A stretch of DNA of 5,150 nucleotides from Pseudomonadota bacterium (lineage in GTDB: Bacteria > Bdellovibrionota_C > UBA2361 > OMIW01): NCBI GenBank assembly GCA_900299205.1, contig OMIW01000205.1:1-5150 (forward strand). Direction: 5' to 3'. Under the pieces are notes generated by a model. That model was not told the origin of the DNA, ran no database searches, and saw only the letters and a program-made list of their open reading frames with translations. Both the position numbers and the translations under genes were made by a program. Below are positions 1 through 5,150 of this stretch, one piece after another; position 1 is the stretch's first letter, and the number at the start of each line of letters is the position of its first letter.

Positions 1-538
1 CCGTTGCCGTCAGGGTTGGAGTGTTCGTTGGCGTTCGCGTCGGAGTTAGTGTTGGCGTTGGTGTGTTTGTCGGCGTAGGTGTCGGAGTCACCGCACTGAG
101 AATGAACAAGACATCATCAAAGTTTGGACTAAGTGGAAGAGTGACATCTGTTTCAAAGCCAATTTGCCAATTGGCACCATTCCATTGTTGATTAAATGGC
201 CCCCCATCTTGAGTTTGGATTCTCGTGGTATCGTTTATAGTAATGTTCGAAACAGTCGAGCACGAGTTCACTGCAGAGAACCACGGCTTCGCACTTTGAC
301 CAGGTGCCAGGGTAATAGTGTTCAGTCCATTGACGTCGAACTTGCCGTTGGCACCGCAGGTTCCGGGGCTGGTGTTCGTGAAGGTCTTCGTGATTGTGAT
401 TATGTATGTCTGACCCACCGCTGTAAGGGTGTCGCCAACCACGCTTATATGCTGAGCATTGGCTAATTCTGTTGGTAATCCACCGAGGAGAGCCAGCCAG
501 ACCCAAAGGCCTAGCCATAATCCAGGCCGTTGATTCAT
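1..538 (-). CDS. Secreted Thr-Pro-repeat protein, N-terminal part (C-terminus beyond left edge)
   Basis: The frame is open from an ATG at 536-538 to the left edge with no stop, giving 179 residues. Residues 1-28 form a clear Sec-type signal peptide: Arg at position 4, a Trp/Leu-rich core (about 7-22) and an ANA|Q cleavage site. Residues 29-150 form a Thr/Asn/Ser-rich, probably beta-rich domain with two cysteines (C61, C93) that could form a disulfide after export; I do not recognise its family. From residue 151 the chain becomes Thr-Pro dipeptide repeat, with Thr at nearly every second residue. Such tracts act as extended linkers or stalks in exported bacterial proteins, so a further domain or anchor beyond the edge is likely. 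An AGG lies 10 bases before this ATG. An in-frame ATG at 587-589 would add 17 residues ending in Arg-Arg-Arg; it has no well-spaced Shine-Dalgarno, but the longer form cannot be excluded. The role is unknown; extracytoplasmic location is well supported. Confidence 0.8.
   Translation of the reverse strand, partial: MNQRPGLWLGLWVWLALLGGLPTELANAQHISVVGDTLTAVGQTYIITITKTFTNTSPGTCGANGKFDVNGLNTITLAPGQSAKPWFSAVNSCSTVSNITINDTTRIQTQDGGPFNQQWNGANWQIGFETDVTLPLSPNFDDVLFILSAVTPTPTPTNTPTPTLTPTRTPTNTPTLTAT
2..88 (-). repeat. Low-complexity Thr-Pro coding repeat
   Basis: On the minus strand nearly every second codon is ACN (Thr), and the codons between are mostly CCN (Pro), with Asn, Leu, Arg or Ala at intervals. 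The units read TPTP, TNTP, TLTP, TRTP. Codon third positions vary (ACT, ACA, ACG, ACC; CCG, CCT, CCA), so the amino-acid pattern is conserved while the DNA is not an exact tandem repeat. That argues for selection on the protein linker rather than very recent slippage. The tract reaches the window edge, so its full length is unknown. Confidence 0.85.
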
Positions 539-632
539 ACGTCGTCTACCTGAAGAAGGTGACAAACCGCCTCCCTTGAGAATTTTCATCCTTTGCCCCC
601 GATATCTATCTGTCAATCACGCCACCCCTAGT

Positions 633-661
633 ATTATCCCCGCCTTTTAAAAGGAATCCAA
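633..661 (-). promoter_or_regulatory. Predicted sigma70-type promoter for the secreted Thr-Pro protein
   Basis: Read on the minus strand, a -35 box TTGGAT (656-661) is followed after exactly 17 bases by a -10 box GATAAT (633-638). The -10 matches the consensus at 5 of 6 positions and the -35 at 3 of 6. Transcription would begin near 626, leaving a leader of about 90 bases to the ATG at 538, or about 40 to the alternative ATG at 589. It lies 36 bases past the permease stop codon, which suggests the secreted-protein gene is transcribed separately from the transporter operon. This is a prediction from box similarity only. Confidence 0.5.
643..654. promoter_or_regulatory. Perfect 12-bp palindrome in the promoter spacer (possible operator)
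   Basis: CCTTTTAAAAGG is a perfect inverted repeat without a central spacer, lying wholly between the predicted -35 and -10 boxes. The symmetry does not extend to the flanking bases. A dimeric repressor bound here would block RNA polymerase. The AT-rich core could also arise by chance or serve as a flexible promoter spacer. No known regulator's site is recognised. Confidence 0.35.
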
Positions 662-697
662 CTTTTTCTTCCAATCCACGACCCTGCCCGTGCCCAC

Positions 698-1459
698 TCA
701 GGGAATATCCGCGAGCCCCCGGAGGGTCGCCGCGAGCATAACCAGCCCCAGCCCGAAGGTTATGCCGTATCCCAGACCTGCTGCTGCATGAATAACGCCT
801 GGAATTTCGTCATACATGAGGCCATCAGCTACCTGAAGAGCGGAGAGGTCAGGGATTATGGGAAGAATAAAGCGAAGTATTGGCAAGGAGCTAGATTCAA
901 CCGTTGTTGTGAGCCAGGGATGGGAGCGCCCCACGATCCAGATACCAAAGGCGAACATGCCATTGAGCACGGGGGTGACTACTATCGCTGAAAAAAGGAT
1001 GGTGATCGCCGAGACGATGGCTAGTTCGCTTATGCCGTAAGGCACCACCCAGAGAAGTCGCCAATCGGGGCGACCTTCGAGAAGGCCCGCATAGCCAATG
1101 ACAGCGACTACCATTAAGCCGTACAGCGTCGTGGCGACGGAGGTCAATCCCAGGAACTTTCCGGCGAGAAACTCCCACCGTCGGAGCGGTCGAGCGAGGA
1201 GGAGGTAGATTGTCTTGCGGGTAAATTCCTTCTGCAGAAACGTCGAACCCGCGACCATAACGACGGTGATCGATACAAGGGATGCGGCGGCAAGACCAAG
1301 GTGTTTTATGACCGCAATTGGGTCCCCGAGGGTTGCGTGAGCATAGGGGGTCACCATCAGTACCAGGCACCCGACAAAGCCAATGGCGAGCGAAAATAGC
1401 CTGCTGCGGAGCGCCTCTCGAAAGGTTAGTCCCCAGATAGCGGCGATTCGTCCCCTCAT
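698..1459 (-). CDS. ABC-2 type transporter permease
   Basis: This 253-residue protein is the likely membrane half of an ABC-2 type transporter. About six hydrophobic segments are visible (roughly residues 21-42, 52-74, 104-127, 133-158, 160-178 and 224-247). A basic N-terminus precedes the first, including the 'FREALRSR' stretch typical of these permeases. Between the second and third segments lies the most family-like stretch, 'EFTRKTIYLLLARPLRRWEF' then GKFLG (about residues 78-104), which resembles the cytoplasmic coupling region of ABC-2 permeases. The 'LPIIPDLSAL' stretch near 199-208 also fits. The ATG overlaps the ATPase stop as ATGA, and a strong GGAGG lies about 7 bases upstream, inside the end of the ATPase gene, so translation should be coupled. 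It is the last gene of the operon; no convincing hairpin with a U-run follows it. The substrate cannot be inferred. Confidence 0.88.
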   Translation of the reverse strand: MRGRIAAIWGLTFREALRSRLFSLAIGFVGCLVLMVTPYAHATLGDPIAVIKHLGLAAASLVSITVVMVAGSTFLQKEFTRKTIYLLLARPLRRWEFLAGKFLGLTSVATTLYGLMVVAVIGYAGLLEGRPDWRLLWVVPYGISELAIVSAITILFSAIVVTPVLNGMFAFGIWIVGRSHPWLTTTVESSSLPILRFILPIIPDLSALQVADGLMYDEIPGVIHAAAGLGYGITFGLGLVMLAATLRGLADIP

Positions 1460-2418
1460 CCTCCCCCCTCCGAACGGGCTGTTGAAGGATCAACGATGGC
1501 GACGTAAAGCTCTTCAAGGGTTGGACGTTGATGGTAAAACGAAGCGATAGGAAGATTTTTCTCGATACAGCGAGTGAGCGCTGTCCTGGCCTGATCCGCG
1601 TCGATGATCGTGATGACGGTGACCGAGTGTTGCTGGCGACATTCAATCTCAGAGCTGGGTTTGCCAATAATGGCGAGGATATCGTCGTAGTTGAGAGCGG
1701 CTCCAATGATCAATTCGTACCCTCGGGATGGTTGTTTCCCCAGATCCTCACACGAGAATATTCCGCGAAGTTTTCCCTTAACCATAATCGAGACCCGATC
1801 ACAGAGAGCCTCCACATCGCTGAGTATATGAGAGGCCAGAAATAGTGTCGTGCCTGAGCGTCGCTCCTCTTCAAAGAGGTTTCGCATCTCGCGGCGTCCG
1901 ATCGGATCGAGGCCTGAGAACGGTTCGTCAAGGATGAGCAATCGCGGTGAGCTCACGAGAGCGTGACCGATGGCAACCCGCTGGAGGAGCCCTTTTGAGA
2001 GCGTTCTCAACGGCGATGTATAGCGGGAAGATAGCCCCACCCGTTCGAGTGTATCCCCGACTACCTTTTTGATCTCTCTTCCCGAAATTCCAGCCAACTG
2101 AGCACCGAGAGATATTGCCTCACCTACCCGAAGATGGTCGTAGAAATAGGGGTTTTCGGGGACATATCCGACGGAACCTCGCGACGCGGGATTTCTGTTG
2201 TCTATCCCGAAGAGAGTTATTGAGCCCGTTGTCGGAGTCACGAGGCCGAGGATATTCTTTATGGTGGTCGTCTTGCCCGCGCCGTTATGACCAAGAAAGC
2301 CGAACGCCTCACCTTGAGCGACTGAGAGAGAAAACGGGTCGAGCGTGGAGGTTCGTCGCCCGGTCCAGGGATGGCGACGAGCGTAGCTGAGATTGTCAAT
2401 TTCCAATGCAGCGCTCAC
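1456..2418 (-). CDS. ABC transporter ATP-binding protein (ABC-2/CcmA-like subfamily)
   Basis: This 320-residue cytoplasmic ATPase should power the adjacent permease. All nucleotide-binding landmarks are present in order: Walker A GHNGAGKTT (43-51); a Q-loop region reading YVPENPYFYD (85-94); a signature LSKGLLQR (140-147) in place of LSGGQ; Walker B LLILDEP (160-166) with catalytic Glu165; D-loop SGLDP (168-172); and the switch His197 in 'LASHIL'. In the Q-loop the usual Gln is Glu88, a form I recall from ABC-2 ATPases of this sort. Residues about 215-310 form a C-terminal extension ending in 'RPTLEELYVAIV', like the regulatory C-terminal domain of drug and lipid exporter ATPases. The start is GTG at 2416-2418, overlapping the upstream TGA as GTGA. 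A GGAGG four bases upstream, inside the preceding gene, supports both the start and translational coupling. The ATPase assignment is firm; the substrate is unknown. Confidence 0.95.
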   Translation of the reverse strand: MSAALEIDNLSYARRHPWTGRRTSTLDPFSLSVAQGEAFGFLGHNGAGKTTTIKNILGLVTPTTGSITLFGIDNRNPASRGSVGYVPENPYFYDHLRVGEAISLGAQLAGISGREIKKVVGDTLERVGLSSRYTSPLRTLSKGLLQRVAIGHALVSSPRLLILDEPFSGLDPIGRREMRNLFEEERRSGTTLFLASHILSDVEALCDRVSIMVKGKLRGIFSCEDLGKQPSRGYELIIGAALNYDDILAIIGKPSSEIECRQQHSVTVITIIDADQARTALTRCIEKNLPIASFYHQRPTLEELYVAIVDPSTARSEGGG

Positions 2419-3107
2419 GGTGCCTCCACTTCCCGTTCGGGTATGAGTTGAGAGACGAGCTCATCTCGACGTCGCTCGAGCGCTGCGCGTGTCTCCGCAT
2501 TTTTCTCGGTGGACAATAAGAGATCGAGGAACGCAATACCACTTTTCGGGCCGGAGATCGTAGCGAGATTCTTCGCAGCAAGCCGCTTAACAAGGGGAAA
2601 GCTCTCGGGATGTGCAGCCGCCGTAGTGAGGTCATTCTGCGCGGCTTTGGTATCTGAGAGAAAGTAGAGATAAAACAGACCGCGCAGGTAGGAGAGAAAC
2701 CAGTCACCTGGATGATTATCTATCGCTGTGGAGAGGTACACGATCGCCTCCCGAGGGCGTTTAAGCTCCCACGCCAGCATCTGGGCGCAAAAGAGTGAGA
2801 CATGTCGCGCCTTGGGATTGAGGGCGAGAATACTGCTGCAAAGGGAATCGAGCCGGTGAATGTTGTGATCCCCCTTTATGTGCGATCCAAAGTAAGCGGT
2901 CGTCTTAAACCACAGCAGATCGGCTGCTGCGTGGTGATAGCCAAGACTTATTAATCGGGCGAGATTAGGCGTTGGCACGAGCAACATCTCGCGGGCCTGA
3001 CTTGGATCAGGATGTTGCGGGATGGGGTGCTGGTGCATCACTGAGTAGGTCGCGTGTGTTGCGAGGGCAGTGATGAAAAGAAAGGCAATAAGCAGACAAT
3101 GTTTCAT
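2415..3107 (-). CDS. TPR-like exported or membrane-anchored protein, first gene of the ABC operon
   Basis: This 230-residue protein starts with a short basic stretch and a hydrophobic segment (MKHCLLIAFLFITALATHA, residues 1-19) that should act as a signal peptide or N-terminal anchor. There is no lipobox cysteine after it. The rest is helical. Residues 45-75 carry 'LGYHHAAADLLWFKTTAYFG' (55-74), which resembles a segment seen in TPR-like proteins encoded beside ABC-2 transporters in deltaproteobacteria (from memory). Residues 100-135 and 136-170 look like degenerate tetratricopeptide helices, and the C-terminus (203-228) is charged and helical. It probably works on the periplasmic side as a scaffold or partner of the exporter; this is inference from context. 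I chose the ATG at 3105-3107 because it places the hydrophobic segment at the N-terminus. A TTG at 3141-3143 would add 12 residues but has no visible Shine-Dalgarno. The gene ends 4 bases inside the ATPase gene. Confidence 0.75.
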   Translation of the reverse strand: MKHCLLIAFLFITALATHATYSVMHQHPIPQHPDPSQAREMLLVPTPNLARLISLGYHHAAADLLWFKTTAYFGSHIKGDHNIHRLDSLCSSILALNPKARHVSLFCAQMLAWELKRPREAIVYLSTAIDNHPGDWFLSYLRGLFYLYFLSDTKAAQNDLTTAAAHPESFPLVKRLAAKNLATISGPKSGIAFLDLLLSTEKNAETRAALERRRDELVSQLIPEREVEAP

Positions 3108-3410
3108 CAGCGCGCTACCGCTGGACGGAGGAGAAGTCAACAAACGAACGTGGGGAGGGTCGGCATGGCCTGTTTTTTCCTGAAGAGGTAACGTGCGGAG
3201 CAGCCAAAATCGTCCCTATTTACCCCTAAAATTTCCAACAACCTCCCACACCCCCCTCGGCGTGGCAGTCGAAGGGCTGAATGGTTACCAGAATTCGTTG
3301 GATGTGCGGTGAGCAGACTCGTGTGATTGTCTCGTTGACCTAATTTGATACACTGAGAATGGTCGCCTCGCGGCAAGAGCGGCTTTTATTGGGATAAACT
3401 CAGGTTATAT
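3108..3410. other. Divergent intergenic region, no supported gene
   Basis: This 303-base gap separates the leftward transporter operon from the rightward aminotransferase and must hold both promoters. A plausible rightward promoter is seen at 3327-3354. I find no convincing leftward -35/-10 pair for the operon. The middle (3214-3256) has four runs of three or more C on the plus strand. The only frames of any length across it lack a Shine-Dalgarno and any recognisable domain, so no gene is called. No RNA gene or riboswitch is recognised. Confidence 0.6.
3327..3354 (+). promoter_or_regulatory. Predicted extended -10 promoter for the aminotransferase
   Basis: A -35 box TTGTCT (3327-3332, 4 of 6 matches) and a -10 box TACACT (3349-3354, 4 of 6) are separated by 16 bases. 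A TG one base before the -10 (3346-3347) gives an extended -10 that could compensate for the imperfect hexamers. Transcription would start near 3361, giving a leader of about 50 bases. This is a prediction only. Confidence 0.4.
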
Positions 3411-4667
3411 ATGGCTCTCCCCTCCCGCGAATTATCCGTATCCCCTCGCCCCTTCTCCCGACGGGCTCTTACCACCCCGCCGTCGCCGATTCGGCGCCTT
3501 GCCCCTTTGGCAGCAGAAGCGAGCGCTCGAGGCACGACCATTATCCCGCTCAATATCGGGCAACCAGATCTCATTCCCCCGCTCCAGTTCGCGGAGGGTG
3601 TTCACCGGGCACTTGCTGCTTCGCCGGTCATCGCGTACGAGCACTCACAAGGGAGTGCTTCGCTTCGGGGTAGTTGGTCGGGGTACCTCAATCGCTCCCT
3701 TGGTCTTGAAACAATCCCTGAACAGTTTCTGATCACGATGGGTGCAAGCGAGGGGTTAATTTTTCTCTTTATGGTATGTGCTGATCCCGGGGATGAAATC
3801 ATCGTATTCGATCCCTCGTACGCGAACTACATCAGCTTTGCGGCGATCGTCGGGGTCCGTCTTGTTCCCGTTGCATGCGATGAATCAACGGGTTTCCATC
3901 TCCCCGCTGATGACGAGATTGAAGCGGCAATAACCCCCCGCACCCGCGCGGTTGTGATGTGTAATCCGAATAATCCAACCGGTACAGCGTACACCGAGAA
4001 CGAAATTCGCCGGGTTTTGGCGGTGTGCGAAGAGCACGGGCTCTATTTGATAAGTGACGAGACGTACCGAGAATTTGTTTACGATGATCGAAAGCCGTGC
4101 TCTGCGTTGATGGTTGCTCCGCACAGTGAGCGGGTGCTCGTGGTAGATAGTCTCTCGAAACGGTTCAGTTTATGCGGGGCGCGGATTGGAACGATCATCA
4201 CCGCTAACCGTGAGGTGATACGGCTCGCAATGGTGATAGCACAAGCTCGCCTCTCGTGCCCGACTCTTGAGCAGGAGGCCGCCCGCTATCTTCTCGATAC
4301 CCTCGATGACGGGTATGTGACCTCGGTTATAGCGACGTATGAAAAGCGGCGCCGAACTCTGTATCAAGCGGTCGCTCAACACACCGGCCTCTCCTGCCGA
4401 CTGCCCGAGGGCGCGTTCTACCAGATGTTAGCACTCCCCGTCAGAGACGCTGAGCATTTTTGCTCGTTCCTGTTAAGCGAGTTCTCCCGAGATGGAGAGA
4501 CGATCTTTCTAGCGCCAGCCGATGGATTCTATATAAAGCCCCCGGCTGGACAGGCCTTCGTGAGGATGGCGTACGTGATTGATGAAGACCGGCTTGAACG
4601 CGGGGGAAGATTGCTGGGTGAGGGTATTGCTGAGTATCAGCGCCGGTTTCCCGGGGAGGTTGGGTGA
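3411..4667 (+). CDS. PLP-dependent aminotransferase, class I/II (fold type I)
   Basis: This complete 418-residue enzyme is a cytoplasmic transaminase of the aspartate aminotransferase superfamily, moving an amino group between an amino acid and a 2-oxo acid through PLP. Visible landmarks are the N-terminal 'SPIRRLAPLAAEA' and LNIGQPD (47-53); 'YEHSQGSASLR' (76-86); the phosphate-contact GASEG (111-115); NPNNPTG (185-191), whose second Asn normally contacts the PLP ring; SDETY (215-219) with Asp216 for the pyridine nitrogen; SLSKRFSLCGARIG (247-260) with Schiff-base Lys250 and phosphate-binding Arg258; and a C-terminal FVRMAYV (383-389) whose Arg385 matches the substrate carboxylate-binding Arg of the family. 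The ATG at 3411 follows an AGG by 6 bases. The first 20 residues are Pro/Arg/Ser-rich and lie before the conserved core. Substrate specificity cannot be assigned, and no biosynthetic neighbour narrows it. Confidence 0.93.
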   Translation: MALPSRELSVSPRPFSRRALTTPPSPIRRLAPLAAEASARGTTIIPLNIGQPDLIPPLQFAEGVHRALAASPVIAYEHSQGSASLRGSWSGYLNRSLGLETIPEQFLITMGASEGLIFLFMVCADPGDEIIVFDPSYANYISFAAIVGVRLVPVACDESTGFHLPADDEIEAAITPRTRAVVMCNPNNPTGTAYTENEIRRVLAVCEEHGLYLISDETYREFVYDDRKPCSALMVAPHSERVLVVDSLSKRFSLCGARIGTIITANREVIRLAMVIAQARLSCPTLEQEAARYLLDTLDDGYVTSVIATYEKRRRTLYQAVAQHTGLSCRLPEGAFYQMLALPVRDAEHFCSFLLSEFSRDGETIFLAPADGFYIKPPAGQAFVRMAYVIDEDRLERGGRLLGEGIAEYQRRFPGEVG

Positions 4668-4685
4668 GGGTTGGCAATGAACCAG

Positions 4686-4708
4686 TGGTGCTGCCGGAAA
4701 TGGCACCA
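4686..4708. terminator. Possible stem-loop between convergent genes
   Basis: TGGTGC (4686-4691) pairs perfectly with GCACCA (4703-4708). Two G-U wobbles extend the RNA stem to eight pairs around a 7-base loop. It fills the end of the 41-base gap between the aminotransferase stop and the phosphoesterase stop, where a bidirectional terminator would be expected. Neither side is followed by a U-run, so it is at best a weak or Rho-assisted terminator. Confidence 0.3.
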
Positions 4709-5149
4709 TCAGGTCGATTTCAATCGAAGATAGCCCCGTTTTACCTGCTTCCATACCCCATCAATACGCAGGTGAGAGATAGCTTCACCGGACGGGGTTA
4801 GCTCGAAGAATGAGGGGAGATCGTTTTTTGAGCGAGAGGCCCCAAAGTCATGGCGAATAAGGGGGAATGGTTCGTCGGCGAGGGTGGATGGGATAACGGG
4901 AGAGTGACCCACGACGATTGCGACGACATCAAGTTGTGCGCAAAATTCAGTTGGATTAGAGATGCGGGCCGTCCATTGCCGAAGCCGAAGAGGAGACGCG
5001 CCGTTTTGGTCTAAAACGAGGCATAATTCGCTATCGAGCGCATTGGATTTCAGATCATGGGAGAGCTGTTCATCGTATCGGACAAGGGTCTCGCTCGATA
5101 GGGAGGGAAGACCGGCATCGGTTACCGGAACGCCCGCATGAATGTAGAG
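4709..5149 (-). CDS. Metallophosphoesterase (calcineurin-like), C-terminal part; N-terminus beyond right edge
   Basis: An open frame enters from the right edge and ends at TGA (4709-4711), giving 146 residues. It starts with LYIHAGVP, which matches the 'F-V-H-G-G' motif of calcineurin-like phosphoesterases (metal-ligand His at fragment residue 4). It continues to a hydrophobic strand and GHSPV (81-85), the equivalent of the GHTP motif with a second His ligand (residue 82). 'RHDFGAS' (99-105) follows, resembling the downstream 'D-T-G-A/C' strand of the family. The order and spacing of these three elements are what the C-terminal half of such enzymes shows. The metal-binding motifs expected earlier (GDxHG, GDxxDRG, GNHE) would lie outside the window, so activity cannot be judged. 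A GTG at 4910-4912 could look like a start, but the frame stays open and protein-like upstream, so it is internal. The substrate is unknown. Confidence 0.7.
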   Translation of the reverse strand, partial: LYIHAGVPVTDAGLPSLSSETLVRYDEQLSHDLKSNALDSELCLVLDQNGASPLRLRQWTARISNPTEFCAQLDVVAIVVGHSPVIPSTLADEPFPLIRHDFGASRSKNDLPSFFELTPSGEAISHLRIDGVWKQVKRGYLRLKST

Positions 5150-5150
5150 C

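Noticed and set aside
192-518. A 108-codon minus-strand frame starting MARPLGLAG
   Set aside because: It overlaps the signal-peptide gene in another frame, lacks any signal or domain, and is rich in His, Arg and Trp, as expected of a shadow frame. The frame starting at 538 has a clean signal peptide and Thr-Pro tract.
611-616. TTGACA on the minus strand as a -35 box for the secreted-protein gene
   Set aside because: A perfect -35 hexamer, but no -10-like sequence lies 16-18 bases downstream; that position reads AAGGAT next to the alternative start.
897-1706. A long (269-codon) minus-strand frame spanning the permease/ATPase junction
   Set aside because: It lies in the wrong frame across two well-supported genes, and its translation is Arg/Pro/Ser-rich with no membrane or ATPase motif.
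3108-3143. TTG start at 3143 for the TPR-like protein
   Set aside because: A rare start codon with no Shine-Dalgarno. The ATG at 3107 puts the hydrophobic export segment at the N-terminus.
3335-3340. TTGACC on the plus strand as a -35 box
   Set aside because: At 16-18 bases downstream there is only AATGGT-like sequence. TTGTCT with the extended -10 at 3349 is a better pair.
3137-3376. A 79-codon minus-strand frame in the divergent intergenic region
   Set aside because: It has no Shine-Dalgarno or recognisable domain, its composition is irregular, and it would cover the likely promoter region.
3366-3389. GC-rich stretch followed by TTTTATT in the aminotransferase leader, as an attenuator hairpin
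   Set aside because: The best pairing I can draw is only three to four contiguous base pairs with mismatches, too weak to call a terminator.
4509-4754. Minus-strand frames opposite the 3' end of the aminotransferase
   Set aside because: They are antisense shadows of a well-supported enzyme gene, with no motif and no start signals.

Overview
The window looks like a piece of bacterial chromosome with moderate GC (roughly half, by eye). It probably comes from an uncultivated deltaproteobacterium-like lineage or a relative. Three things point that way: a secreted protein ending in a Thr-Pro 'TPTxTP' tract; a TPR-type protein with a 'LGYHHAAADLLWFKTTAYFG' segment placed before an ABC-2 exporter; and free use of GTG starts. 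The lineage is an inference and is held weakly. I see no rRNA, tRNA, CRISPR array, insertion sequence or phage gene.

Layout, left to right. (1) Positions 1-538, minus strand: the N-terminal 179 residues of a secreted protein that runs off the left edge. It has a signal peptide, an unrecognised domain of about 120 residues with two cysteines, then a Thr-Pro repeat tract. (2) Positions 539-697: an intergenic gap with a good sigma70-like promoter for that gene. A perfect 12-bp palindrome lies between its -35 and -10 boxes. (3) Positions 698-3107, minus strand: a tight three-gene operon. It is transcribed as a periplasm-facing TPR-like protein, then an ABC ATPase, then an ABC-2 permease, with both junctions being 4-base start/stop overlaps. 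(4) Positions 3108-3410: a divergent intergenic region with a plausible extended -10 promoter on the plus strand and a C-rich tract. (5) Positions 3411-4667, plus strand: a complete fold-type I PLP-dependent aminotransferase. (6) Positions 4668-4708: a short convergent gap with a possible stem-loop. (7) Positions 4709-5149, minus strand: the C-terminal part of what looks like a calcineurin-like metallophosphoesterase, running off the right edge.

How the genes relate. The ATPase and permease should form one ABC-2 type transporter, with two copies of each as in the family. The translationally coupled TPR-like protein is probably an accessory factor on the outer face of the membrane; its substrate cannot be read from the sequence. 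The secreted Thr-Pro protein lies downstream on the same strand but seems to have its own promoter, so co-function with the transporter is only a possibility. The aminotransferase and the phosphoesterase are convergent and show no obvious link to the transporter.

Nothing here is clearly a new system. The best leads are the unrecognised domain of the secreted protein with its promoter-embedded palindrome, and the TPR/ABC-2 module, whose substrate is unknown.
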